Below, piece by piece: positions 44,152-55,385 of a stretch of DNA of 64,000 nt. Every line of letters begins with the position of its first letter. Within the stretch, counting starts at the first letter, position 1. This stretch comes from Phlegmacium glaucopus (lineage: Eukaryota; Basidiomycota; Agaricomycetes; Agaricales; Cortinariaceae). Location of the stretch: the NCBI GenBank assembly GCA_015039465.1, contig MU130362.1, forward strand, positions 35,735 to 99,734, given 5' to 3'. The position numbers and the translations under genes are program-made. Below the pieces are notes generated by a model. It saw only the letters and a list, made by a program, of their open reading frames with translations, was not told the origin of the DNA and did not search any database.

Positions 44152-44619
44152 GTACTTTTCTGTCCCCCACCAGATCTGATCAGATCTGATCAGAATTGGT
44201 CAGATCTGATCAGAACTGCTCAGAATCTGACCAGTTCTGAGCATTTCTGATCAGATTCTGAGCAGTTCTGATCAGAATCTGACCAATTCTGATCAGAATC
44301 TGACCAATTCTGATCAGATTCTGAGCAGTTCTGATCAGATCTGATCAGAACTGCAATACTTATAAGTTAATTCCTACTAACTCATCTTTTTCTAACTTTT
44401 CTAACATATTAATCTAAATTTAAATGGATGATTGCTGGGGATTAGTTACTAATACATTACATTAGAATCATAGAATGTATTCAATTGATATAAGAAAAAT
44501 GAAATAAAGGCAGTAGATGGTCAAAATAGGTGGCTAAGTGTATAAATGGGTGAGTAGAGTGTAGAAATAGGTGTGAATGGGTGGGTGGGTGGTAGAAATG
44601 GTGTGAAATGGGTGTATGG

Positions 44620-45215
44620 ATGGTTGAAATGGGTGTATTGGTGCTCGAAACGGGTCCTTGGTGGTTGAAACGGGTGTACTCGTCGTCGTACACGTATATT
44701 CCTCGTCGTACGGGGGTGTTCGTCGTCATGGGTGTGTAGTCGTCGTTGTAGGGGGGTATTGGTCGTCGCCGGCGTGTACTCGCCGTCGTAGGGGGGTATT
44801 CGTTGTCGTGGGCGTCTATTTGTTGTTGTGGGGGTGTATTTGTCGTCTTGGGCGCCTATTCGTCGTCGTGGGCGTGTACTTGTTGTTGTAGGTGGTATTC
44901 GTCGTCATGGGCGTCTATTCGTCATCGTGGGCGTGTACTCGTCGTTGTAGGGGGGTATTCGTCGTTGTGGGCGTCTATTCGTCGTCGTCGGCGTGTACTC
45001 GCCGTTGTAGGTGGGTATTAGTCGTTGTACACGTGTACTCATCGACGTACACGTGTATTCGTCGTGGTACACGTATATTCGTCGTCGTACGTGTGCACGT
45101 GTTGTTGTTCGCGTCGTTCGTTGTTGTACATGCGTTGCGTCGTTGTACACGGCGTGTGTGGTCGTTGTACGGGTGTATGGGTCGTTGTACATGTTGTACG
45201 TCGTCGTCATTGACA
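44620..45215. repeat. 20-bp GT-rich minisatellite inside the TIR element
   Basis: About 28 units of ggcgtgtactcgtcgtcgta type. Because 20 is not a multiple of three and the unit lacks stops, several frames stay open on both strands; none is a gene. Confidence 0.85.
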
Positions 45216-45278
45216 TTGTACATGACCTATTATAGTATGTTAGCAGTGAAGTGGAATAGAATGAAATAAAAAAAATAT

Positions 45279-45299
45279 CCCCCCCTCCTGAGGGGGGGT
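45279..45299. repeat. C/G hairpin
   Basis: ccccccctc, then ct, then gaggggggg: a 9-bp stem with a 2-nt loop inside the TIR element. Confidence 0.7.
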
Positions 45300-45841
45300 T
45301 ACCGTTGTCAGTCGTGATTCTTGTTGTTACGGTGCCTGTCGAAATGGGTGTTCTGGAAACGAGTGTGGTGGTGGTGGTGGTGTGAGAAACAGGGGGACGA
45401 CATCAACAAACAGTAACGGGCACATCACATGTGGTCACGTGATCACACCCCTCGCACTGAACAAAATACACGATCTTGATGGCGATAAGTCCTTGCTATC
45501 CTACCTGTATATATTGGTGAATTAATATATTGCTAGTTTAATTTCTATAATTATATTATTTTTCTAGTAAAGTCAGGTGATTCATTTCCTAAGCTTGCAA
45601 CTCAATTCTGCTCAGAATCTGCTCAGAAATAGTCAGATTCTGCTCGGAAATTGGTTGGATTCTGATCGGAAATTGGTCAGACTTGGATCTGATCAGATCT
45701 GATCAGAACTGGTCTTTCTGAGCAGATCTGGTCAGAATCTGGTCAGAAAAATTGGCTCTATTACTGCCATTTGGGCTGGAAAATATTCTGACCGGATCTG
45801 ATCAGATCTGGTGGATCACAGCAAAGACCTCCCTTGATCCA

Positions 45842-48259
45842 ACTGAGACATTGCCAGAGCCACCACCTGCACCATGTACCACACATAATTGTGATGCTAG
45901 TTGTGCAAAGTGCCAAAAGCTAAGGATCTGGCAGGAAGAATTTGCATATAAGGTCGATGATGTGGTATCAAAATCCAATATACATACCTGTGGTACCAAC
46001 ATTAATAAGAATGGCACTCAAAACAAGGCAAAGTCTTACAAAGGATGTCTGGATAACAAGTGGGGTAAATGTAAGTCACGTTTTCCTCGGGAGACCTTTG
46101 CTGAGACTCAGGTTGACCCTGTTACAGGGGCACTTAACTTAAAAAAAGGAGAACCTTGGATTAATAATTTCACACCAGTTGTTTCCTATCTGTTCCGCTG
46201 CAACACTGATGTCACAAGTCTCAGGTCTGGAACTGCAATCAAAGGAACTCTGTTATATGTCTCAGACTATATCACAAAAATGAGCTTAAAGACACATGTA
46301 GCCTTTGACTCAATACGGTCTGTCTTCCAGAAGAATTCAGAGATGCTGGGTGGTTGTGAGAGTCAACATGTGAAGGCTAGAAAGCTTATGACAAAAATGG
46401 TAAACACAATGTCTGCCAAATTGGAACTGGGTTCACCTATGATATGTCTGTACTTGCTTGGTAATCCTGACCACTACACAAGTCACCTGTTTGTGCCATT
46501 CTATTGGCTATCTTTTGTCCAGGAAGTTAGAAAGGCATGGGATGAAGATCTTACTGGTGAATGCCCACAAAAAGTTGCCATACTAAAGCAAAATGGAAGA
46601 ATTATTGGAATGTCAAATGTGCATGACTATATTCACCGGCCCAAAGAACTAGAAGATGTGTCACTTTATGACTGGATATCAACCTACAAACGTGGAAAGT
46701 TTCCAACTAAGGCCAAAAAAAAGGAACAGATTGGTCCTGTAGATGATGAGGTAGTAGAGGAAGCTGAGGAAGCTGATCATGAGGAAGATAATATACAGGA
46801 AAATGATGTACAGAACAATCTCACTGATGATGATGGTGATGAGCATGGGCATAGTGTTTCAAATTTTACTGGCAACACAGCCAAGGGTATGCTGTGTTTC
46901 ACAGCACAGCATCCACTATTTGCTACTCATGGCTTGAAGCGCCTTCCCTCCTCACTTGTACCAAATTTTGTAGGACAGACACTCCCTCACCGTGACCAAG
47001 GTGACCGAGAATTCTATTGCACTACTATGTTGACTTTGTTCAAACCCTGGCGAACTGGAACTGCTCTCAAACCAATGGATGCTTCTTGGGATGAAGCATT
47101 CACTGCTCATAATTTTACTGACCGACAGGAACAGATAATGAGAAACTTCAACATCCGATATGAATGTCTTGATCAGAGAGATGACTTCTTGTCTGAATTG
47201 AAGAAGGGTAGTACTGTTGTACCTGGATGGATGAATGATGACCTTGTCACTCATGAAATGAACCAATCAACTGTTTTGGATAAATTAGATGACATGTCTG
47301 CTGATGAAATTCCCACCTATGAGATTGATGATCAGCAGAGTCAAAGATTTCAGCAGCAGTTGAAATCTATGTCTGTAACCAGGCATATCATGACTAGGCT
47401 TGGTTGGACTGCTTGCAAACCAGAGACTCTCCCAAATAATTCTATCTTGACCTCTCACAAACCTGTTTCAGGCATATGCACTGGAAGTGAGTGGAAAGAA
47501 ATTGTCACATCAAGAAGGCGAGATATTCTTGAGAGACGGTTGCATACCTACCAGGGTGGTAAACCTGGTGATGCTCCTTCATCAGGCAGTGAACAATTAT
47601 TTCAGGGTGTCAAAGTTGTTGACAAAGATTATCTAGAAAAGAAATGCATAAATAAAGAGTGGAAAAAAGAAATAGACTCTGTAGCAAGTGTTTTCCATCT
47701 GAATGCTGATCAAGAGTGTGCATTTCGAATGGTTGCCAACCACTCCTGCCACCCAACTTCAGAACAGTTGAAGATGTACATTGGTGGAATGGGTGGAACA
47801 GGTAAATCTCAAGTGTTGAAGGCATTGATGGAGTTTTTCAAACACAAGAAGGAATCTCATCGGTTCATTGTTGTAGCTCCAACTGGTAGTGCTGCTGCAC
47901 TGCTTGGTGGTTCAACTTACCACTATATGTTTGGCATAAATGATTTTGCATCCAAGAAGTCAGCAAATTTACAGCTTGCAGAGGTGAAACAAAGATTGCA
48001 AGGGGTTGACTATATCTTTATGGATGAAGTTTCAATGTTGTCTTGCAAGGACATGTACAGAATTAGTGAAAGACTTGCACGTGTAATGAACAGCACAGAA
48101 GAACCTTTTGGAGGACTAAACATGATTTTTGCAGGTGATTTTGCACAGCTTCCTCCTGTAATAGGACAAGAGCATGCCTCATTATACAGCAGGACTGTAG
48201 GTTCAAACCCACGGAGCCTTCGGGATCAAGAAGCTGCTATTGGCAAGGCCCTCTGGCAT
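45842..48259 (+). pseudogene. Helitron Rep C-terminal part and PIF1-like helicase, part 1
   Basis: Continues the Rep domain: Cys pairs (TTHNCDASCAKCQKL), then LLYVSDYITKM. Its Tyr pair three residues apart (169 and 173, counted from the Met at 45,752) is the Helitron Y2 nickase motif. An acidic linker leads to the helicase. Walker A is GGMGGTGKSQ (about residue 677-686); AAALLGGSTYHYMFGI follows; Walker B is IFMDEVSML (about 755-761); and then NMIFAGDFAQLPPV. Helitron helicases of this PIF1-like class unwind DNA 5'-3' during transposition. The frame is cut after ALWH by a solo LTR. Confidence 0.85.
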
Positions 48260-48827
48260 TGTTACATTCCATCATACGTTACTCCGGTCCGACTCCGTCG
48301 GAGTTGTCTCCGGTAGTCCGTACTCTGTTCCAGTACTTTCCCTTGCCTCCGGATTTACTCCTTCTATGTCCAACTCCGAGACTTCTCCGTATCATTCTGG
48401 CTCTTCCGACGTTACTCCAAACTCATTTCCACATCTTCGTCACAACCACTATTTCTTTGTCATCACTTTCCCACCATCAGTCAGCACACCAGCTATGGAT
48501 TATTCACCCCAAGAATGCAGGACCTTCCGGGAGCAGAACGCAGCATTTATATTTATATTTTATATTTCGGATGCTATTCCTTTTATATTTAAGTACTCGA
48601 AACTTGTATGTTTTCCTCAGTTCGAATATCGACTTAGTTTCCCACTCTTGGTCTTCCTCTAAGTTCTTTGCAACTTCCGGTTCCACTCCACTCCGTCTTA
48701 CTCCGAAATCTAGGACACGAAGGTTCTGGGTAGCACAGCACATAAGCTGAGGCTAAGTCCTATCCTTTCTGTGACTCCGTTCCGTGACTCCGTCCGAAAC
48801 TCCGGAACAGAGTTCTCGAACTTAACA
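48260..48827. mobile_element. Solo LTR, 568 bp, with 5-bp target duplication
   Basis: Starts tgttacattc, ends cgaacttaaca (TG...CA, inverted TGTTA/TAACA). ggcat is duplicated at 48,255-48,259 and 48,828-48,832. It is rich in actccg motifs. It lies inside the Helitron helicase gene; skipping it plus one duplication continues the helicase from ALWH to QITTVVILRQN in frame. A single LTR with TSD marks LTR-LTR recombination of a former retrotransposon. Confidence 0.9.
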
Positions 48828-48832
48828 GGCAT

Positions 48833-49177
48833 CAAATAACCACTGTTGTCATTCTGCGTCAAAACATGCGTCAAAAGACTCAGACACCTGATGATGCAAG
48901 ATTGCGTGAGGCTTTAAGTAACATGCGTTACAAAGCATGCACACCTGATGACATTGCATTCTTGCGTTCTCGCATATCAAGTGAGATTGAGGGTCGGTCA
49001 TCTGCAAATGAAAAACAATTTCGTAATGTGTCGGTAATCACAACACTGAATCTACCAAAAGATGTCATCAATGACCTAGGTTCACAAAGGTTTGCAGCTG
49101 AGACTGGCCAAGAGCTAATGACTTTCTATTCTGAGGACACAGTGAGCTCAACAGACATCCAGGCAAAAAAAAAATAT
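48833..49177 (+). pseudogene. Helitron helicase, part 2
   Basis: ITTVVILRQNMRQ, YKACTPDDIAFLRSRIS and NVSVITTLNLPKDVIN are typical helicase accessory segments. The frame ends at a run of ten A (49,167-49,176). One base more or fewer there would connect it to the next block, so either a real frameshift or a homopolymer sequencing error is possible. Confidence 0.75.
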
Positions 49178-49187
49178 TAAGAAGAAT

Positions 49188-51104
49188 ATGTTAGCTAATT
49201 TGGGCAAAAGGCGCATCCAGGTGCCTGCAATCTCACCAGCCCTCCAGCAAACCATCTGGGATTTGCCACCAAGTAGTAATACAAAGAATATTCCTGGTAA
49301 ATTGTCACTTTGTCGTGGGCTGCCTGTGATCATTCGATTGAACAGTGCAACTGAGCTATGCATGACTAAAGGCCAAGATGCAAGTGTATATGACTGGCAG
49401 ATGACCAAGGGTTCTAGGGGCCAGTGTATGCTTGATACACTGTTTGTCAAGCTTGTCAATCCACCCCAAACTGTGCAATTAGATAACTTACCTGAAAATG
49501 TTGTACCATTGACTAGAACAATCACAAACACTCAATGTGTCCTTCCAAATGATGCAACTATTAATATCTCAAGGAGTCAGGTCGAGGTGCTCCCAAACTT
49601 TGCTATGACAGATTATACCTCCCAAGGCAAGACAAGGTTGTTCAATGTTGTTGATCTTTCTAGTGCAAGGAGCCACCAGTCTTACTATACTGCACTCTCA
49701 AGAAGTGCATCAGCTGCAGGTACAGTGATATTGCAGGGCTTTGACACCTATAAAATTACAGCAGGAGCTTCAGGTGCACTAAGGCAGGAGTTTAGAGAGC
49801 TTGAGATGCTAGATGATATAACCATGTTGCGTTATAATAGAAAGCTGCCAGGTTCTGTAGTGGGTGCTCGCAGAAATGACCTTATATCAGCTTTTTGGCT
49901 ACTAAAAGGGGATAAATATGTACCTTCAAGGGTTCATCAAGCATTATGTTGGAAAGACAGTGATCCCTTTCACCTGTCAGAGTCTACTGACATTTCTTGG
50001 AAGATTGTGGACACTTTGGGCAAACCAAACCCTGCCACACGTCTGAATAAGCAAATAGTACCTCGCTTTGTACCAGCAGATGGCACCCAGTCCACCCTAG
50101 CTCTTGGAAAGCGTAAGTTTGACACAGAAATCAATTCTGAGGCCAGTGAGACTATGTCAAAGAAATTTAGAATGGATTTAGATGCTATAACAGAGTATTG
50201 CACACCAAGTGGTCCAAGTAAAACAGGTTCAAATACTACATCTTCTAGCCCAATGGAGTATCATGCATTGATGGATAGTCCAAGAGGGTCACAATGGAGT
50301 AACAATAGCTGTGCATTTGATGCAGTCATATCTGTCCTGTACAACATATGGCTGGATGATGCAACAGAGCGCACTGTTCAATTCAAGAACATCAATAATG
50401 AATTTTTAGGACAAATTGCTGATAGCTTCTCTCAGACTACGCCTCAAGGTACTGCATACACCCTAGAGGACATACGTGACTTTGTGCGATGGCGTTTGCA
50501 GAGAGCAGACCCTACAGTTTTTGCTTGGGGCAGATACACTGGAATACAATACATTCTAGACTATTTGCTTGCCATGAATCATCCTGTCACATCATCATCA
50601 GTGAGATGTCCAAACAACCATCCACAGGATAGGGCGGACTCAGTTGCCTCTAGTTGTCAAATTACTGTTTTACGCCAATGTCCTGACATACAGGCATTCA
50701 TCAATGATCAATCCATTGAATGTGCATCACGCTGCCGTGTTTGCCAGTCTCATATCATACAATGCCATGTTTTTGAGGATGCACCCACTATTATTGCATT
50801 TGATGTGTCACAGCACCAGATATCCCTACTGGAGAATATAGTCATTAATACAGTCAATGGAGACTGCACAACTTACAAACTTAGAGGGATTATGTACCAC
50901 CTGGATAATCACTTTACATCACGGTTCATATCAAGGTCTGGTTGTGTGTGGTATCATGATGGCATCTCCACAGGCAGACATATGGAGTGTGAGGGCAACA
51001 TTGGTGATATATCAGACTTAGGGATTTGTCAATCACGAATTGCAACATGTGCTGTTTACATAATTTCCCATGTGCAAGAGAACTCGGATCTGCCGTGCTG
51101 AAGG
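49188..51104 (+). pseudogene. Helitron helicase C-terminus with USP-like protease-like region
   Basis: The first ~200 residues complete the helicase, with motifs FAMTDYTSQGKTR and SHQSYYTALSRS (helicase V/VI). A linker follows. Residues ~365-600 then resemble a papain-like ubiquitin-specific-protease fold. There is a Cys box SNNSCAFDAVISVLYNIW (Cys about 374), a Cys-rich zinc-like pair (SVRCPNN...CASRCRVCQ), and a His box YHLDNHFTSRFISRSG followed by VWYHDG. OTU or ULP proteases are known in some Helitrons. The Cys/His layout here is closer to the C19 (USP) style; that assignment is by pattern only. The stop is at 51,102-51,104. Confidence 0.7.
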
Positions 51105-51189
51105 CAACGGCCCACTCGAACCAGTCAGACATTTTTAGGCAGTTTCATGGATTTTTCACGCTCAATACTTTTTTTATTTTCATGTACTG

Positions 51190-51986
51190 CTTAATTACAT
51201 GGACTATACGACTGACTAACATATACACCAACACAGACTGCGACATTATGCTTGGCTTCGTCTGACTCTTTGTATATACTTTCGATGATGACCTTCTTCG
51301 TGCTTTTGTTCCTCAATAGGAGTTTTTCGTGTAGTTCTCGAGCAATGTCGTCCACACTTTCGTTGTTGCCAAGGATGCGCTGTGCAACTGCATGCCTAAC
51401 TTCTCGTACGAGACGTTCCATATCTAGGTTTTCCAATATGCTGCCAACGATAGCATGAGAGAGTAGGTCGGCTGTTAGAAGGGGCAACATAAGCCCAGAG
51501 GAAATGGTGGTAATGGCTTCATAAAAATCGGTCGCAAACTAATGGAGAGCTATGAAACTCAATTGTTACAGGTCGAAAGGAATCAGGGACTAACTGAATA
51601 TCTGCTCAATGCGGGTTCGCAGGCCACAAAGAACTAAGAGGAAGTCAGCAGGTCTTGTACCGGAAAATCCTTGACCGCTGAGACTTGCCAGAGTGATTCC
51701 GCGGCTTGCCATAGCGCCTCCAATCCATGTTTAGGGCTTTGGCCAACGCTGATGTGCTGGCAACCTAAGCATGTTGTTAGTAGGTGCAACCATGCAAATG
51801 GGTGTGCATATGGTTTCGCACTGTTAGCCCCACATTTTTCTGCAGTACTCTACTCACTCCTTGCCCTGAGGCTGCTCCATGGGACCGGAAATGGCAGGTC
51901 ACTTGTGGAAAGGTTGGTGAGGAATAATGGGATGTATAGGACTTGCATGGTGCTTACCTGAAGGATTTTGGAAGCCATTCGTGATA
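51190..51986 (-). CDS. Hypothetical protein, possibly degraded
   Basis: ATG at about 51,981 gives MASKILQ to a gtaagc donor. Later exons read ASRGITLASLSGQGFSGT, PADFLLVLCGLRTRIEQIF, then after an intron FATDFYEAITTISSGL with LPLLTADLLSHAIVGSIL, DMERLVREVRHAVAQRILGN and IARELHEKLLLRNKSTK. The protein is helical and amphipathic, with no recognised motif. The intron at about 51,540-51,600 does not give a clean phase, so the gene may be broken. Confidence 0.4.
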
Positions 51987-52716
51987 GGAATATATTTTCT
52001 GACTTCAAATGTGGAGAACGAGGGGCCAAGAGGTTGGGATGAAGGTTGAGTTTGGTGTTTGGTTCATGTTTGTGTCATGTTCGGTTTGACTTGAAGCGGA
52101 GTTTCAATGGACTTAGAGATAGTCGATGCCCTACGCAATCTACTAGTAGTAGTAAATGCACTCACTGTTTTAATTCAATGTCTCTGGCATAACAGCTGCA
52201 ACATTGCAGCAACAAGAGAAAGTTGGCATAAGAATTGTAGTTTGGAGTATAAGGCTGTTCTCCATACTACAGAAACAGTTTAACAGAAGTTCAAAATTAC
52301 AGTAATATTACGGATTGTCTTAAAGTGTCTTAAAGTGTCTGAAAGTGTCTGACTGCCTGAGCGTGTCTTAAGCAATCAGACAGAAGCCCCATCATAAGTC
52401 CGGTTAAGGTCCCAGACCAAATCCGGACAAAAATCAGCTGCGATCAGACGTGTAAGCCCAATCAGGCAAGTTGTCATTTTCCTGATGGACATGACAATGC
52501 AGGGTCATTGTTCGCAGCGTATTTGGCCGTTCGACGGGGTCAAGCGAGACTGGCAAGCATGGGTGACCGTCGTCGACTACGGAATATTTGCTGTACAATT
52601 TGCTTGTTCATCCTTTTCAAGTTGATTGTGTTAAACAAGTAGTTATCTTATCTACTAGATTAGATTAGATCACAGTGGATACTCGTAGTGTAGATGTCCG
52701 TACCACCAGACCAACA
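51987..52716. other. No gene; tandem ...gtgtct... motifs
   Basis: Around 52,315-52,375, cttaaagtgtct and ctgaaagtgtctgact repeats occur. They recall the degenerate gtgtcttgtc repeats at 27.0 kb. Nothing else identifiable. Confidence 0.45.
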
Positions 52717-52967
52717 TGTGATAGCCATCACACATGTGCGATCCTTATCACGCACATGCTACCCCAGGTAGCTTCTAGGGGCTGTGCTTATAGTGTGCAC
52801 AGACCATCTACAAACAGTATATAAGCAGTAGATACACCGCTAATATACTTCACTTGGATATACATCTAAGTACCTAGTTAGTAGCACACTCTACATACTC
52901 AAAGGTAAGCTAGTAAGATAACCACGACCAGCTCTGCACATATAAGCAACTTGTTTGCTGCGCAACA
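52717..52967 (+). repeat. Copia 5' LTR (about 251 bp)
   Basis: Starts tgtgatagccatcacacatg and ends ttgctgcgcaaca (TG...CA), immediately before the primer-binding site. It contains a TATA box (acagtatataagcag, about 52,815) that would drive element transcription. The left limit is inferred; with no 3' LTR in the window it could not be checked. Confidence 0.6.
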
Positions 52968-52980
52968 GGTTATGGGCCCC
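52968..52980 (+). promoter_or_regulatory. Primer-binding site, internal initiator tRNA-Met type
   Basis: ggttatgggcccc is complementary to the anticodon-loop region of initiator tRNA-Met (CAT anticodon). This matches the internal half-tRNA priming used by copia-type elements. Confidence 0.6.
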
Positions 52981-53191
52981 GATAGCAGTGGTAACGCTTA
53001 GCAGCGACCACGGTTGTCTTACAGAATAGCTTAAACCTATGCTGTTTGCTTTCACAAGCATAAGCACCAGGTAGCTGCTGTACCCTATGGACACTGTCGC
53101 TAACAGCGATAAGACCAACCTGATCATTGTCGTTTGCTTTCATTAGCAACCAAGACTAATGAGGTGTTTCTTTCAGAAACCAACCTCAAAC

Positions 53192-53470
53192 ATGTCTGGA
53201 CAAATCGACCGCCTTGTTTCTCTTCTCGATGGTAACAACTATGCCAAATGGGCTGAGCAGATGACCAATTATCTGCGCTCCCAGGGCCTCTGGGTGTATC
53301 CCTCTATGGGAATCCCCTACCCCAAACTAGCGGATAATGCTACTGCTGCTGAAAAAGTAGCAAATGCACCAATTCTGCTGGAATGGACAATCAAAGACCA
53401 GCAAGCATTGGGGATAATTCATCTCCGAATCGCTGACATTACAAGCGGTAAGGGCTGCTGTGGTGAGTGA
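53192..53470 (+). pseudogene. Copia gag, N-terminal fragment
   Basis: MSGQIDRLVSLLDGNNYAKW, then AEQMTNYLRSQGLWVY, is the copia-type gag start (the 'NY..W' motif). The frame ends after RIADI at about 53,445. The middle of gag (roughly 150-200 residues in relatives) appears deleted before the next block starts. Confidence 0.7.
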
Positions 53471-55385
53471 GTTTGACAGGGCTGCAAAGCCTACCTCATC
53501 CGCTGCCGAAGCAAACAAGCTTTCGGCTGTTAAGCGAAAGGGTAAGTCTCCTGCTTTTAAACAGCAACAGCAACCACCTGCTAAGCCTGTCAATAAAGCC
53601 CCACAGGAGACCGACGAACCCAGGAAAAAGCACAAACGTGCTGGGAAGAAGGTCAAAGCAGCGCGAGAGCGCTACCAAGCCCACAGCCATATGGCTTCAA
53701 TGTCCCTATCCGCAAGGATAGAAGAGGTAGAAGAGCGTCCAACAATTGCTCTCCAGCCCTCATGGGCTGGACCATCGTCATCTACGGTGGCCTCCTTTGG
53801 CTCTCAAGGCGTCACTTATGTGAGTAAGCCCAGAATAGCCGGAACGGCCTTTACAGGCCTACCAGTCAACCCGGATGCCTGTCACTTCCCAGTGAATGGA
53901 GAGACCCGTGCGCTAGCCGACAGGATTAGGGTGACTAAAAATCCCCTGAACCTGAAAGCGCTGGAGTCCCTCCACAAACACTCAGAGTTTGTGGTGGCAT
54001 CTACAGCCTATCGTGACGCTTTAAAAGCGGAAGTAGATGCTAAAGCAGCATCTACCTCAACTACGGTGAGTGAATTCCCATTCACTGCGATTGAGCTTGG
54101 TCACTTACCTTTTGCGTATAACCATCACCAGAGAAGCCTCCCTCAACAACACTTAGAAGTGATAGTTGAGGAACACGATGCTTTCAGGGCGAAAGCCAGC
54201 ATCGATGAAGTTTTCCCTAAAAATCATAAGGGAAAAAGAGGTCCGTTTTTCAACATTTTCTGGGTGGTCAGAATTATACTGAAACGAGACAATCATAAAC
54301 ACAAAGGTGCACAGCGCTCCCAGCGCAAGGCAGTTATCATGAGCGTCCCACTCGCTCATCAAGAAACTGTCTCAGAGCCAGATGAACGGCTCGACTGGGG
54401 CTCTGAAACTGGTAGGAAGTTTATAGATTCATATCGAATCTATTACCTAGATGAAATAGCACCAAGGATACACTATCCCAGAGCAGCGAGTTTAGACGCT
54501 GAGCTCTCGGATGGAGAATCCGACTATGTGCTTGATAGAGAACTAGCCTTCGTGGCTGGACTCGACGACGGAGGCATGGATCCAAATGATTCAACTGCCT
54601 TTGATCACTACGAGCCAACAAGGCAAGTCCCCATTTCTACATTAAATAGCAGCAATGCTTACAATGTCTCACAGCGCTTACTTCGGTTAGCGTACGAACA
54701 TTTGTATAGTAGCGTAGATAAATTTAATCTCCATGCTGCTGAATGTGCGAAATGTAAGGGAATGACATCAGGAAACAGCAATTTCATGGGAGACAGTGGA
54801 GCTTCAATTAGCTTTACACCCCATATAAGCAATTTCACACAATATAGTGAAATAAGCGAAGTCACCTCTGTGGCCACCACTAAGAAGGGCGCTGAACTGA
54901 CCAATAAAGGTCAAGGCGCTGTCTTTGTTAATCACAAAGTACCTTTACCTACTGGCAGAACCGCTAGTATAACTACCCGCTTATACCCTGTCTACCATGT
55001 TCCTGGTATTACCTGCAGACTCCTGTCATTGGGAAGTCTGTTACAGCAGGGTTATTCAATGACCGGGACTAAGCATAATATCTGCTTTTGGAAAGCACCT
55101 GGCGATAAAACGCCTACTATGGTGCTGCACCCGCATTTGCCTGGCCAAACCATCTATTGGTTACATTGCAGCGTTGCATCCACTAACAATATTATGGCCA
55201 AGTCCATTGTTAACTCATTGGACTATGACGTTCTTCATAAACGTTTTGGACACGCTTCCAAAGACATACTGAAACAACTTCCAAATGCTACCATTAATGC
55301 CCCTAAAGGCATAGTCTTTCCTAAGACGTCTGATATCTGTAAAGGATGTGCTGAGGGCAAAATGCCTTCTAAGTCTTACCCTTAA
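53460..55385 (+). pseudogene. Copia gag C-terminus, protease and integrase zinc region
   Basis: The basic gag tail (KKHKRAGKKVKAARERYQ) is followed by the aspartic protease FMGDSGASISFTPHI (DSGA catalytic motif, about residue 440). Then comes the GAG-pre-integrase zinc region, HKRFGH with CKGC. TAA at 55,383-55,385 stops it. The reading continues in the same frame beyond (SETRAQKPFEKVHTDLKS), so this is a single nonsense codon, consistent with CAA to TAA. Confidence 0.8.

Larger units (their letters stand above)
44152..45831. mobile_element. Non-autonomous TIR element, 1.68 kb, with 10-bp target duplication
   Basis: ccttgatcca occurs at 44,142-44,151 and again at 45,832-45,841, directly flanking the insert. 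The ends are imperfect inverted repeats of about 30 bp (gtacttttctg...ccaccagatctgatc against rc ggtctttgctg...ccaccagatctgatc). They are followed by dense agatctgatcag / gctcagaatctg subterminal motifs at both ends. Removing the insert and one duplication restores the Helitron frame. The 10-bp duplication fits Mutator-like (MULE) elements; this is inference, as no transposase is present. Confidence 0.8.
41200..51104 (+). mobile_element. Helitron rolling-circle transposon with two nested insertions
   Basis: One Rep-helicase polyprotein is spread over 41,200-44,151, 45,842-48,259 and 48,833-51,101 (separate entries). It is broken by a TIR element and a solo LTR, both with target-site duplications, and by one frameshift. 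The outer ends (5' TC, 3' hairpin plus CTRR) were not identified, so the limits given are those of the coding region. Confidence 0.8.

Noticed and set aside
44658..45269. Open frames of up to 125 codons (Val/Tyr/Ser or Thr/Tyr/Arg-rich)
   Set aside because: Produced by a stop-free 20-bp minisatellite; several frames and both strands are open at once.
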